Of a stretch of 64,000 nt of DNA, positions 33,780 through 43,613 are shown piece by piece (position 1 is the stretch's first letter; the number at the start of each line of letters is the position of its first letter). The notes beneath the pieces are model-generated. The model was not told the DNA's origin and ran no database searches. It saw nothing but the letters and a program-made list of their open reading frames with translations. The translations under genes and the position numbers were made by a program. The stretch lies in NCBI GenBank assembly GCA_964624235.1, contig CAZUXY010000022.1:4474-68473 (forward strand), read 5' to 3'. Source of the DNA: CAZUXY01 sp964624235. Lineage in GTDB: Bacteria; Spirochaetota; UBA4802; UBA5368.

Positions 33780-35087
33780 TTACGTCATGCTGGCGGGCTG
33801 TCCGGTTGCTTCCAGGACATTAAACCAGAACCGTGAGTTCGGATCTATCTGGTTTCGTTTAGAAACCGCGGCTTCAATCGGTATGTGTGAAAAAATATTA
33901 TTCCACTGCCCTACTACCATGTCGGTTTTGCCGGACATGCCGGCATGAACGGCGAATTGGCCCAGCAGGGCGCAATAAATGGAATCGTTCGGGTTAGCGT
34001 GTGTGCTTCTGATTAAATAGCTGGGGTCTATGTACTTCAGTGTTATTTCCATTGATTTTTTATTGAAATATTCTGTTATTTTATCTTTAAGAAATATGCC
34101 TATATCTGCAAGTTTGACGTTTCCTGATGCATCTTTACCCATGGTAGATGGATCATTGCCGGTGATGTCCTGTCCCGCACCTTCCGCAACGCAAATAACA
34201 GCATGTCCACGGCGTTTCAGACGCTCCTCTAAATGGTGCAGAAAACCGTTATCTCCTTCAAAACCAAAGGGTACTTCCGGTATAAGTACAAAATTAACAT
34301 CATTCATTGCAAGAGCGGTATTGGCGGCGATAAAACCGGAATACCTGCCCATCAGCTTAACCAGCCCAATACCATTATAAGCGCCTTCGGCCTCAATATG
34401 TGCGGCGGTTATTGAATCCACTGCTTTCGAAACTGCTGTTTCGAAACCGAAGGTTTTTTGAATATAACTTATATCGTTATCAATAGTTTTAGGTATTCCA
34501 ATAACAGAAAGTTTAATGTTACGATTCCCGGATATGGTCGCAATTTTGTGTGCCGCACGCAGACTTCCGTCACCGCCGATTACATACAGTATGTTGATAT
34601 ACAAACGTTCCAGATTATCCACAATTGATTCCATATCATCGGTTCCACCGCGAGAAGAGCCAAGTATGGTACCTCCGATTTTATGGATGTTCATGACAGA
34701 TTCGGGTGTGAGATTTATCGGCGGTAAATCAACTCCGGTGTTCAATCCCTTGAAACCATAACGTATGCCGAGTATATTTGTTGAGCCGTACCGATAATGC
34801 GATTCCATAACCACTGAACGAATAACATCGTTTATTCCCGGGCACAGACCTCCGCAGGTAAGCACTGCGCTTCGAATTTTTCCCGGGTCAAAGTAGATCA
34901 GTTTCCTGGGGCCCGCTTTTTCGAATGATGAATCCTCATCGCACTGAACGGCGGCACCGTGTTTGAATGATACATTGTAGAGCAACCTTTCATCGTCATT
35001 CACAAACGCGTTGTCGGCGGCGAGGTATTTGGTGATCAAAGGGGATGTAATTTTGCACACACCGAGATTTTTAATTTTCATGTTCAT
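33780..35087 (-). CDS. 6-phosphofructokinase, plant/trypanosome-type
   Basis: 435 residues. Phosphorylates fructose 6-phosphate in glycolysis. CGGLCPGINDVIRS marks the nucleotide or pyrophosphate loop; GGDGSLRAA and GIPKTIDNDI follow (about 185 and 213), then LVKLMGRYSGFIA. The Gly in GGDG is the residue usually linked to ATP use, whereas the Lys in PKTIDND is usual in pyrophosphate-using enzymes; this mixed set is what the ATP-dependent group of plants, trypanosomes and some spirochaetes has. So ATP is the likelier donor. The length and N-terminal extension agree with that group. Confidence 0.88.
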   Translation of the reverse strand: MNMKIKNLGVCKITSPLITKYLAADNAFVNDDERLLYNVSFKHGAAVQCDEDSSFEKAGPRKLIYFDPGKIRSAVLTCGGLCPGINDVIRSVVMESHYRYGSTNILGIRYGFKGLNTGVDLPPINLTPESVMNIHKIGGTILGSSRGGTDDMESIVDNLERLYINILYVIGGDGSLRAAHKIATISGNRNIKLSVIGIPKTIDNDISYIQKTFGFETAVSKAVDSITAAHIEAEGAYNGIGLVKLMGRYSGFIAANTALAMNDVNFVLIPEVPFGFEGDNGFLHHLEERLKRRGHAVICVAEGAGQDITGNDPSTMGKDASGNVKLADIGIFLKDKITEYFNKKSMEITLKYIDPSYLIRSTHANPNDSIYCALLGQFAVHAGMSGKTDMVVGQWNNIFSHIPIEAAVSKRNQIDPNSRFWFNVLEATGQPASMT

Positions 35088-35155
35088 GAGTAAAATACTG
35101 AATCCTGAATAATGATATTACACAAACAATAAAAGATACACATTCAAGGTAAATA

Positions 35156-36142
35156 TTATATCACCCGGTTCCTTCCATCTTTTTTTGCCTCGTAGAGGCG
35201 ATTATCTGCTTTTTTAATAAGTGTGCCCCATTCGCCTCTGGTTTTCGGAATATCGTCAGCCACTCCTGCGCTGATTGTGACATGTGGGGCGACCTTGGAA
35301 TATTCATGCTTAATGCGCAGGTTTTCGACTTTCTCCTTCATCTGCAGTGCAATGGAGCGCGCATCATCAATCTTTATACCCGGAAGCAGCGCGACGAACT
35401 CCTCACCGCCGTAACGTGCAAGCATATCGGTAGACTGGGTAAGTGCGTTTTTTAATGTTGTTGCTATCTTTACCAGACAGTCGTCTCCGGCTTGGTGTCC
35501 GTAATTATCGTTGTATCCCTTGAAATAATCGATATCTATCATAATGATAGATAATACCTTGGGAATCTTTACGGCTTTGTCCCATTCCATTTCCAGATAC
35601 TGATCGAAATATCTTCGATTGGGGATACCGGTAAGACCATCCATGGCCGATGATTTCAAATATGACTGGTTCGCAAGCTCCAGCAACCTGTTTATTTCCA
35701 GGAGTTCTCTCTCCCGTTCTATCAATTCATGTTCACGTTTCTTTCGCTTATCCATTTCACGTTTAAGGGTAATCGCGGAACGGACTCGTGCGATCAGTTC
35801 AATACGGTGAAATGGTTTTTCGATAAAATCAGTGGCACCCGCTTTAAATGCTTTTTCCAGGTTCTTGATGTCCCCTTTTGAGGTGATTATGATAATAGGT
35901 ATATCGTCAAATCGTTCATTGCGTTTAAGGCGGCCGGTGAATTCAATACCGTCCATTCCCGGCATAATTATATCCAGAAGAATGAGGTCAATATTGTCGA
36001 ACTCGGGGGTTCGTCGTAAAAACTCCTCAAGGGCCGAACTTGCGGAATTCACCAGTATAATTTCCCTGAACCCTTCTTTCGTCAGTTCTGTTTTAAGTAT
36101 GGTCCTGACCGTTACCGAATCGTCAATAATCAATATACTCAT
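35156..36142 (-). CDS. Response regulator with GGDEF diguanylate cyclase domain
   Basis: 328 residues. A receiver domain (1-120) has the phosphate-accepting Asp in LILLDIIMPGMDG and Lys in FIEKPF. A helical linker (about 130-165) leads to a GGDEF domain with ARYGGEEFVALLPG, the active GGEEF form; an RxxD inhibitory site is not evident. It would make cyclic di-GMP when phosphorylated by a histidine kinase not encoded next to it. Single gene on the minus strand. Confidence 0.92.
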   Translation of the reverse strand: MSILIIDDSVTVRTILKTELTKEGFREIILVNSASSALEEFLRRTPEFDNIDLILLDIIMPGMDGIEFTGRLKRNERFDDIPIIIITSKGDIKNLEKAFKAGATDFIEKPFHRIELIARVRSAITLKREMDKRKKREHELIERERELLEINRLLELANQSYLKSSAMDGLTGIPNRRYFDQYLEMEWDKAVKIPKVLSIIMIDIDYFKGYNDNYGHQAGDDCLVKIATTLKNALTQSTDMLARYGGEEFVALLPGIKIDDARSIALQMKEKVENLRIKHEYSKVAPHVTISAGVADDIPKTRGEWGTLIKKADNRLYEAKKDGRNRVI

Positions 36143-36203
36143 AACGATATTGATTATACATCAGAACTTGTGTAAATTCAAGTTCGAATATTTTAATAGT
36201 AAA

Positions 36204-38047
36204 TTATTCTATACCCAGTTTCCTGTCGATTTTTAGTTTGTTGACCGAGAGTATTTCCCCGGTTTCCACCCGCAGTAGTTTCAGAAAAATCTCATAGGTG
36301 TCTTTCCGCTCATACAGTGTGCCTCCTATCATCATTTTGGCACCGATTAGTTTTCCAACTTTGACGGCGTTTTCATCCTTCATTAACCCGGAATATTGCA
36401 GTTCAAGTTCCTTCAGCACCTTTTGCAGTTCTTTTCTCTCCACGATCATGAAGGTCTTGTTTTTGTTGAGCGAAAAGCTCATCTGTTCGGTGAAATACTC
36501 CGCGTTGGCCTTTAATCCCGGCATGGAAGGATTGAACGGGATCAGGGTGGCGGGTGTCTTTTTTTCAATGCTGATACTTGAGTAATCGATAAGTTGGTCT
36601 ACAGACATGGCGAAAAGCTTCTGCAGTGTCTCTTCGTTCTTTTCATCATCAATTTTGGTGGCCTGTATATATGATTCGCCCATGTCCAGTTTCTGGTCGG
36701 TTAAATGCGCAAGCTCTTCTTTTGCAAAACGGATTATTATACTCTCAAGCTTGTCGGTCTGGAAATTAGAGCCTGTGTGGTGACTGACGCTTCCCTCTTT
36801 CCCCCCTTCACTCTCACCTTTCTCACCGTAAGTCAGAAATATATATTTTGCATAGGTGTACTGCGCTATCTGCCGTAATACATATTCACCCATGAGGTCC
36901 AGACCGCCGGTTCCCACGCTGAAAAACTTGATGCCCATCTTCTGAGCGTCCCTTGCCGCATGCGCGTACGTATATTTCTGACCGTAATCCAGATGTGGAG
37001 GGGCATCGGTAATTATGAATGAAAGCCGTATGCCGTTACTGTTCCACTGGATTTTTTTTATTGAGTCACTCAGGGCGGACTGCAGATCCTCTGGACCGTC
37101 CCCTCCGCCTGATGCTTCGACCTCCTGAAGTCTTTTAATGAAATCATCCAGGCTTGAGGTCAGCGGAATCACCTTTGTGACATATACATCATCGACATCC
37201 TTGTACAACACCATGCCGAATCTGAGTTTCGGTTTAATGGAGATTGACGAAAGATTCATGTTAATGATTTCAATGGTGTTCTTCAAACGGCTTATCTCCT
37301 CACCCATGCTTCCCGTGGTGTCCATAATGAATACGATATCCAGCGGGATCTGCTGCGGGTTGTGCCGGGGGACTGGTAATTTTACTTCGACCACCCTGTT
37401 CCCCTGGCGGTCGAATTCAATCTCTTTTGTTTGATTACCCGAATACACCTTTGCTCGATACTTTTTAGCCGATTGACCGTATTCCGCAGGGAAAAATAAA
37501 AAACTTCCGTCGGCATATGTTCTGCCGGAGACCAGAAGATTACGTCTGTCATAAACCTCTATGTCTGCGTTTGCTATGGATNNNNNNNNNNTTTCCCGTT
37601 GGAGTCAATCACCCTGATGAATATACGTTCCTTGATATTCAACAAATAGTGATTGACCTTCTGTCCGTACTGTTCGAGAAAATTGGTAAAATAGTTGAAT
37701 TGCCTGTTGTCGTCGGCGAATCCCGCTTTGAGTCCTGATACAGCAGGTGCTTTTGCCGTAAACCCGCGGGATTTCGACGTTTTGTGCACAGACGCACTGT
37801 CCTTGAATCCAAGTTCAGAAGCTTTTTCGCCGCCTCCGTTCTTTTTCTTTTTTATGCGTTTATCTTCCGATGGTGACTTGGCCGCGGGCATGTGATCACT
37901 GGAACCCAGAACCTTTTTATCGGCGTCTATAGACCGATCCGCTTTTCTGGTTTCTTCTTTTGCGCCGCCCTCCTTTTTAAGTGAACCGCTGCATCCGGAA
38001 ACTAGAAAAAACAGGGCGATCGAAATTACAAGATATCGCTTCATCAT
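36204..38047 (-). CDS. VWA-domain lipoprotein with CsgG/FlgO-like C-terminus, broken by assembly gap
   Basis: Two open stretches, 38047-37592 and 37581-36204, are separated by ten N (37582-37591) and read as one gene on the minus strand. The N-terminus is a lipoprotein signal (FFLVSGC; ATGATG behind GGAGG). A low-complexity linker is followed by a VWA domain with DIVFIMDTTGSMGEE (MIDAS motif DxTGS) and a C-terminal region ERKELQKVLKEL...IGAKMMIGGTLYE, like CsgG/FlgO-type lipoproteins. The true gap length cannot be ten, because the two halves are then out of frame; one more base or two fewer would fit. Likely a surface or periplasmic adhesion or scaffold protein. Confidence 0.78.
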
Positions 38048-38394
38048 ATTCCTCCATAGATTTGACCACACCGGATTGAAACCTGCATCTGAATATTCGA
38101 CAAGTTTAAAATGAAGAGGTTCCATCAGTTGTAAAATTATTCATTGAATGGCGATCAAACATAAGCCGCCAGTAAATACAAAAGCACTTAATATCCATTG
38201 AATAACGAAGTACTTTCCATTCGGTATTCTACGTGAGTAATGCACAGCAATGAATTTACATGGGATGACGGTCTCTGTCAAACAGATAACCCGCTGAATC
38301 ATATACAATGCAGTACCGGGAGAATAGCAGCTGTTATGCAACAACGGCAGAAGCAGGCGTCCCTTGAGACTTCGCTCTAGTGGATTTGTTCTGA
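38048..38394. other. Intergenic region between htpG and the VWA lipoprotein gene
   Basis: About 347 bases without a convincing gene. A 67-codon frame on the minus strand (38141-38344) has no ribosome binding site and odd composition. The region should hold the VWA gene promoter on the minus strand, but I see no clear -35/-10 pair and no strong hairpin for htpG. Confidence 0.4.
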
Positions 38395-40266
38395 TTATTG
38401 CAGCCCTTTTTCAAGAAACCTGTTGAGTCTTTTAACGAATAATGCCGGGTCTTCAGGTTTTAGCCCTTCTATCAACATGGCCTGCTCCAGCAGCAGTAAA
38501 CTGGCGTCTTCTATCACATCCTTATCCTCCAGCAGACCAATTTTTTTTACAATCTGATGTTCAGGATTTATTTCCAGTACAGGTTTTATCCCTGAGAATT
38601 CTTTGTGTCCCATGGCCTTCAGTATATTCTGCATTTTCACCGTCGGATCGGTTTCATCCGCAACGATGCATGAAGGTGATTCACTCAGGCGTGTGCTCGC
38701 CCGTACGTTCTTCACCCTGTCCTTCAAAGCTCCCTTTATTTTTTCGATTATCGGTTCAACCGCCTTTTCCTTGTCTCTGTCTTCGGGTGATTTAATATCC
38801 TCAGCCGCATCGACACGATTGACCGACTTGAATTCGTAATCTTTATACTTCCCCACCGAAATAATGACTATATCATCGATATCATCATCCATGATTAAAA
38901 CTTCGACATCCTTTTCATTGTACAATTCCAGCAGGGGTGATCTCCTCAGGGTCTGCTCCCTTTCCCCCGTGATATAATAAATCGACTTTTGATCCGGTTT
39001 CATACGGCTAATATACTCCGCGAGACCGGTGTATCCTTCTGATTTCGTCGATTTAAATCGAACCAGATCAAGCAGGGTTTCCCTGTTTTCAGTATCCTGA
39101 TACAGACCTTCTTTAATGGGTTTCCCAAACTCACGATAGAATTCGTCATATTTTGCTCTGTCAGTGGCGAGGGTCTGAATTTCACCCAGGACCTTTTTTA
39201 CGGAAGCCGACTTGATTTTAGCCAGTACCCTGTTGTGCTGCAGTGTCTCCCTGCCTACATTGAGAGGAAGATCCTCAGAATCAATGATGCCCTTTATGAA
39301 CCTGAGATACGATGGCATAAGGTCACGGGCTTCGTCAGTGATAAACACTCTTTTCACATAAAGCTTCACACCGGGACGAAAGTCTGAAAAGTAAAGATCG
39401 AATGGAGCCTTTTGTGGAATATAAAAAAGCGTAGTGTATTCCATTGCACCTTCAGCCTGTGTATGTATGTGCAGCAGGGGATCAGTGGTATCGTGCGAGA
39501 TGATCTTATAAAACTCGTTGTAGTCCTCCGTTTTCAACTCCGATTTGGGGCGTTTCCATAGCGCCGATGCATCGTTTATTTTTTCTTCCTTGATTTCTTT
39601 TCGTGAAGTCCTTTTATCACCCTCTCCTTCATATACGGTTTCTTCATAGTGCAGATATATGGGAAAAGGAATGTGATTGGAGTACTTCTTGATTATATTT
39701 TCTATAGCCCAGCGATTGGCATATTCTTTACCATCATCATTCAGAAAAAGCGTCACGGTAGTGCCATTTACGTCCCTGCTCCCCTCTTCAATCTCAAAAT
39801 CACCTTTCCCGTCGCTTCTCCACAGGAAAGCCCGTTCCTCACCGGCTTTTCTGCTGAGCACCTCTACCTTCTCTGCAACAATATATGAAGAGTAGAATCC
39901 CACTCCGAATTGTCCGATTAAATTCGCGGTGTTCTTCTGTTCTTTGGAAAGTTTTTCCAGAAAATCCCTGGTGCCTGATTTTGCGATTGTGCCAAGGTTT
40001 TCAGCCATATCCTCTTCATTCATTCCGATACCGGTATCAGAAATCGCAATGGTCCCTTCGACCTGGTTGAAGTGTATGTCGATTCTGGGATCAAAAGACA
40101 GGTTCTTGAATTTATCGTCGGTGTAGGTAAGGAACTTCAATTTGTCCAGCGCGTCAGAGCTGTTTGATATAAGTTCTCTTAGAAATATTTCACGGTGTGA
40201 GTACAGTGAATGGATGATTATATGCAACAGTTGCGCGACTTCAGTCTTGAATTTATGTTTTGCCAT
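38395..40266 (-). CDS. htpG: Molecular chaperone HtpG (Hsp90)
   Basis: 623 residues, full length. N-terminal ATP site: LISNSSDALDK, DTGIGM, GQFGVGFYS (Bergerat fold). Middle domain KLYVKRVFITDE and GIIDSEDLPLNVGRE, then the C-terminal dimer domain. ATP-driven chaperone for stress-damaged and client proteins. ATG follows GAGGAG on the minus strand. No CIRCE or other heat-shock operator was found in the 226 bases upstream, which are AT-rich. Confidence 0.96.
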   Translation of the reverse strand: MAKHKFKTEVAQLLHIIIHSLYSHREIFLRELISNSSDALDKLKFLTYTDDKFKNLSFDPRIDIHFNQVEGTIAISDTGIGMNEEDMAENLGTIAKSGTRDFLEKLSKEQKNTANLIGQFGVGFYSSYIVAEKVEVLSRKAGEERAFLWRSDGKGDFEIEEGSRDVNGTTVTLFLNDDGKEYANRWAIENIIKKYSNHIPFPIYLHYEETVYEGEGDKRTSRKEIKEEKINDASALWKRPKSELKTEDYNEFYKIISHDTTDPLLHIHTQAEGAMEYTTLFYIPQKAPFDLYFSDFRPGVKLYVKRVFITDEARDLMPSYLRFIKGIIDSEDLPLNVGRETLQHNRVLAKIKSASVKKVLGEIQTLATDRAKYDEFYREFGKPIKEGLYQDTENRETLLDLVRFKSTKSEGYTGLAEYISRMKPDQKSIYYITGEREQTLRRSPLLELYNEKDVEVLIMDDDIDDIVIISVGKYKDYEFKSVNRVDAAEDIKSPEDRDKEKAVEPIIEKIKGALKDRVKNVRASTRLSESPSCIVADETDPTVKMQNILKAMGHKEFSGIKPVLEINPEHQIVKKIGLLEDKDVIEDASLLLLEQAMLIEGLKPEDPALFVKRLNRFLEKGLQ

Positions 40267-40492
40267 GACAATGCTCCTCTTCCGTAATATTTATAATTAT
40301 GTTGTTCGCACGAGGTTTTCTGAAAGAGTGGTTTTTCTACCATCAAAGCCGGTCGGTGTTTGAAGATAAAAAAGCAAATGTTAACTTAATCCGTCCAGTA
40401 AAAAATATAATGCATGTATTTAATAACGACAAACATTCTTTCGACAATTTTTAGATGCGGTATTTTGGTATTATCATGAGAATGCACAGGAA

Positions 40493-41020
40493 TCAGCGAC
40501 TGTGCTCTATACTCTTCAATCCCGTTCTGCATTGTTGCGTAAGTTCTCCATAGGCCGCGATGCCCAGGCGTAGCATTTCCCTGTGGCGTTCTTCAATACG
40601 TCCGGTTTCAACAGCCGGTATGCCGCCGAATATTTTTTCACTCTTAACTACCTGTCCTTTGCGTACAAAGGACTTTTCAGCGACAATCGACCAGTCTTCG
40701 ATCACGGCATTGTCTGAAACGAGCGATTGCATTCCGGTCAGGGTCCAGTTTCCCAATCGGGCGTTATGGATCATGGCCATATGACCTATAATGGCATTAC
40801 TGCCGACAATGCATTCTTTCGCACAATGTATTACCACATAATCCTCAATTACGGAGTTGTCTCCAATGATTATTTTTCCAAAATCACCGCGCAGTACCGC
40901 TCCGAACCCGATATACACATTTTCACCTATAATCACGTTCCCGATAATCGCCGAACCAGGCGCCACAAAGGACCCTTTTCCGATTACCGGTGTTCTATCG
41001 TTTAATTCATATACCGGCAT
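40493..41020 (-). CDS. Gamma-carbonic-anhydrase-like hexapeptide-repeat protein
   Basis: 175 residues forming a left-handed beta helix of hexapeptide repeats (IIGNVIIGENVYIGFGAVLRG...). Candidate zinc ligands are the His in VVIHCAK and two in IIGHMAMIHNARLG, the same spacing as in gamma-class carbonic anhydrases and the YrdA/PaaY group. It may hydrate CO2 or simply be a trimeric metal protein; many relatives show no measured activity. It precedes the start-side of nothing on its strand; the MFS gene lies just upstream (22 bases), so the two probably share a transcript. Confidence 0.82.
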   Translation of the reverse strand: MPVYELNDRTPVIGKGSFVAPGSAIIGNVIIGENVYIGFGAVLRGDFGKIIIGDNSVIEDYVVIHCAKECIVGSNAIIGHMAMIHNARLGNWTLTGMQSLVSDNAVIEDWSIVAEKSFVRKGQVVKSEKIFGGIPAVETGRIEERHREMLRLGIAAYGELTQQCRTGLKSIEHSR

Positions 41021-41042
41021 ATCAACCTCATAAAGCGTATAT

Positions 41043-42257
41043 TTATTCCATAATCAACGGCGGTTTCACCACAGTTGTACCTTCAGCGATAATGGAAAAA
41101 GACGTAAAACCTGCGGTTAATGGAACAACCAGAACCGTTGCCGCGCACATGAAAACAGCACCGGCCATGAATGCTATCTCCATTTCCATTACGTCGATGA
41201 CCAGGCCCGTCAGTATGGGACCCAGAATCAAACCTAAACTGTGTGACATAGTCAGTAAAGAGATCAGCGTGCCCATGGCGCCGAAATGCTTACCGGCAAT
41301 TACGGTCATTGCCATGATGGAGGGTACGGAAAATCCGCCTCCGATACCGATAAGGCAGCTGACGATATACAACTCCCAGGGATGCTGAATCCGGATAAGA
41401 TAAAGCATCGAAGCGGTCGTCAGCACCCCTCCTGCGATGATGAGTGGGACTTTTCGTGTTTTATCTGCAACTATACCCATGGGCGTCATCATTAACGCGC
41501 TCACCAGTACACTGATGGAAATTATCAATCCTATGGAGAGGGCATTCATGTTGAACCTGCTTGCCGCTATTATCGGCGTAAAGGCCCATATCGAACCCAT
41601 GCACATGGTATAGGCGGTCCGGAAGATGAATAATCCTGAGATATAACGGTTGAATATCAGGTCACGGTATTTTACTTCGATGCTGTTTCTCTTTTTGCCG
41701 TGTTCATTGCCGGTGGCCGGGAGCAATACCAGGCTGGACACCAAGCCGCAAAGGAATATCAAACCCATAACGCCGAACGATGCTTTTATGCCCAGATGGT
41801 CTTTGATCAGCCCTCCCAGGACAGGTCCCGCACTCAAGCCGCCGTAAAGTCCTACGTTGACGATTCCCAGAATGTATCCCTCACGGTTGCCCGGAGAGAT
41901 CTCTCCTGCGTATGCCTGGGCTACCGGCAGTATCATGGCAGCGGCAATTCCCTGGAAAAACCTGATGATCAACAGCATCTCTATTTTATCGGCAAAAGCG
42001 AATGATACGGATGCCGCGATGTACGCGATAAGACCCGTGACAATAAAGGGTTTTCTTCCTGACCTGTCGGACCAGAGCCCGAAACAGGGCAGAAAGATCG
42101 TCCGTGAGATGGAAAAGGCACCGAAAATAAGCCCCACGACGGACGCGGATGCACCCAGGGTGCGGGCGTATACCGGGAGCAACGGTACGACGATACCATT
42201 TCCAAGGGTGGCGGAAAAAACTGCAATAACAAGGACGATAATAATCTTCCAGTTCAT
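41043..42257 (-). CDS. Major facilitator superfamily transporter
   Basis: 404 residues with about 12 hydrophobic helices and the MFS motif A GLWSDRSGRKPFI between helices 2 and 3 (about 60-72). Motif C-like glycine-rich stretch GLYGGLSAGPVLGGL (about 132-146) is the antiporter signature of drug:H+ exporters. Substrate cannot be told from sequence; a drug or small-metabolite exporter is likely. It is divergent from the small RHH gene, with 308 AT-rich bases between. Confidence 0.85.
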   Translation of the reverse strand: MNWKIIIVLVIAVFSATLGNGIVVPLLPVYARTLGASASVVGLIFGAFSISRTIFLPCFGLWSDRSGRKPFIVTGLIAYIAASVSFAFADKIEMLLIIRFFQGIAAAMILPVAQAYAGEISPGNREGYILGIVNVGLYGGLSAGPVLGGLIKDHLGIKASFGVMGLIFLCGLVSSLVLLPATGNEHGKKRNSIEVKYRDLIFNRYISGLFIFRTAYTMCMGSIWAFTPIIAASRFNMNALSIGLIISISVLVSALMMTPMGIVADKTRKVPLIIAGGVLTTASMLYLIRIQHPWELYIVSCLIGIGGGFSVPSIMAMTVIAGKHFGAMGTLISLLTMSHSLGLILGPILTGLVIDVMEMEIAFMAGAVFMCAATVLVVPLTAGFTSFSIIAEGTTVVKPPLIME

Positions 42258-42565
42258 ATCGACGGTGAATTATTAGGCGTATTCTACATAACGCATGAAA
42301 ATAAACAGGTATGATATGAGAAACAAGTATTATTTTATTCATGCAGTCCGGTTTTACAGAAAATGATTATTACCATAAAACAGGTATTATATTATTTTAT
42401 GATAATTATTGAGTTGAAATCATTATATTATAAGGTATAGTGGTTTCTCTGCGTGTGGTGTATAGAAAACAGCACTAAAGCAACAGTATTGTTGTTTTTA
42501 AGCATATTACGTTTGTACTTACACCCGGTCTTCATTCATGCAAACGGGGAAAAGCAAGGAGGACT
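42258..42565 (+). promoter_or_regulatory. Divergent intergenic region with candidate promoter for the RHH gene
   Basis: 308 AT-rich bases between the MFS and RHH genes. TTGAAA (42414-42419) and TATAGT (42436-42441) are spaced by 16 bases, pointing to the RHH gene; AAGGAGG sits at 42556-42562. The RHH protein could bind here and control both genes, but no clear operator repeat was seen. Confidence 0.4.
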
Positions 42566-42742
42566 ATGGAAAGAAAAACAATTTATATGCCCAAGAAATT
42601 ATGGGATCAGGTTGATTCACTCGCAAGGTTTTTTTCCAGGGAAGAGGACCGGAAGATATCAGGCTCCGAAGTAATACGCAGGGCACTGGTGGAACTGAGC
42701 TTCAAATATGAGAAGTTCAAAACCAAAGGCAGGAAAAAATAA
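42566..42742 (+). CDS. Small ribbon-helix-helix DNA-binding protein, 58 aa
   Basis: ATG 42566 follows AAGGAGG and ends at TAA 42740-42742. The 58 residues fit the RHH fold: an N-terminal strand RKTIYMPKKLWDQVDSLARF, a short loop and the second helix ISGSEVIRRALVELSF. Such proteins are dimeric repressors or antitoxins. No toxin gene is beside it, so a transcription regulator of itself or of the divergent MFS gene is more likely than a toxin-antitoxin role. It has the strongest ribosome binding site in this part of the window. Confidence 0.75.
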   Translation: MERKTIYMPKKLWDQVDSLARFFSREEDRKISGSEVIRRALVELSFKYEKFKTKGRKK

Positions 42743-42764
42743 GATAGTTCCAAAGCAGTCTGCC

Positions 42765-43433
42765 TCAGATAAATAAATGCGTACTCAAAGCGATTAAGAG
42801 CTGTCCAGAGTAATAGAACGCCAGACTGATTCTGTTATACCTGAAAGGAAACCTGAAACGCGCTACGGCCAGGATGACATCTGAAATATAGAACAGCACC
42901 GCACCTGTTGATATAAGAATCCCCTGTTCCAGGGTGAAAACATCGGTAAAAAACGCAGCAAAAGCCCTGTTAACCATCAAACTGATAATTACAATATAGA
43001 AAACCACCGGTATTGTCATACCTTCCAGTCCGGGACGCAGGAACCAGTATATTACCACAGCGGCTATTCCCAGTATTACTCCTGAAAAAATATCCCTGGT
43101 TGAAAAACCCGCATACGCAATAAATGCGATGATATATACAATATGGGCAATCAGGAATGATGCCAAACCGAGCCTGAACATTTTAATCTGCTGACGGTAC
43201 ATCAATGCCATGTCGCCGCCGAATGAAAAAGCCAGACCAAGCAGTATCAGAAAGCTGTACTGCAACCGATGCCCGGAAACCATAAATGAAAGCAGCACTA
43301 CCATGACCAGCAGCAGTGTCGAAACAGGTTTATATTGCTTTATTTTATCAAGGTCTTCCTTAAACTCCGCCATAATGAGTCGGGTGACGGTATAGATAAG
43401 TATCAGTCCGATGAGCAGAAGTATTGTTTGCAT
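42765..43433 (-). CDS. YhhN family membrane protein (TMEM86/lysoplasmalogenase-like)
   Basis: 222 residues with about seven to eight membrane helices. The pattern GLAFSFGGDMALMYRQQ and YISDVILAVARFRFPF with its buried acidic residues fits the YhhN/TMEM86 family, whose eukaryotic members cleave the vinyl-ether bond of lysoplasmalogens. Anaerobic bacteria can make plasmalogens, so a lipid-turnover role is possible, but the bacterial function is not settled. It converges with the RHH gene, 22 bases apart. Confidence 0.8.
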   Translation of the reverse strand: MQTILLLIGLILIYTVTRLIMAEFKEDLDKIKQYKPVSTLLLVMVVLLSFMVSGHRLQYSFLILLGLAFSFGGDMALMYRQQIKMFRLGLASFLIAHIVYIIAFIAYAGFSTRDIFSGVILGIAAVVIYWFLRPGLEGMTIPVVFYIVIISLMVNRAFAAFFTDVFTLEQGILISTGAVLFYISDVILAVARFRFPFRYNRISLAFYYSGQLLIALSTHLFI

Positions 43434-43613
43434 AATGCCTCTTATTTAAGCGATTTTTAATATTTTTTGATCGTGTATCACGTTACTGATTTTTATTGTT
43501 ACCATGTACTGTACGTTATGTTCCATCTTCTGTATATTTATTATAAATTGCTTGATGTATGCTCACGATGCCATAAATAATTACATCAGGGCGAAGTAAT
43601 CCTTGGAGGATGT

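Noticed and set aside
38141..38344. 67-codon minus-strand frame between htpG and the VWA gene
   Set aside because: No ribosome binding site, Cys/Ile-rich random-looking product, no neighbour overlap.
40267..40492. CIRCE heat-shock operator before htpG
   Set aside because: No TTAGCACTC/GAGTGCTAA-type inverted repeat found in the upstream region.
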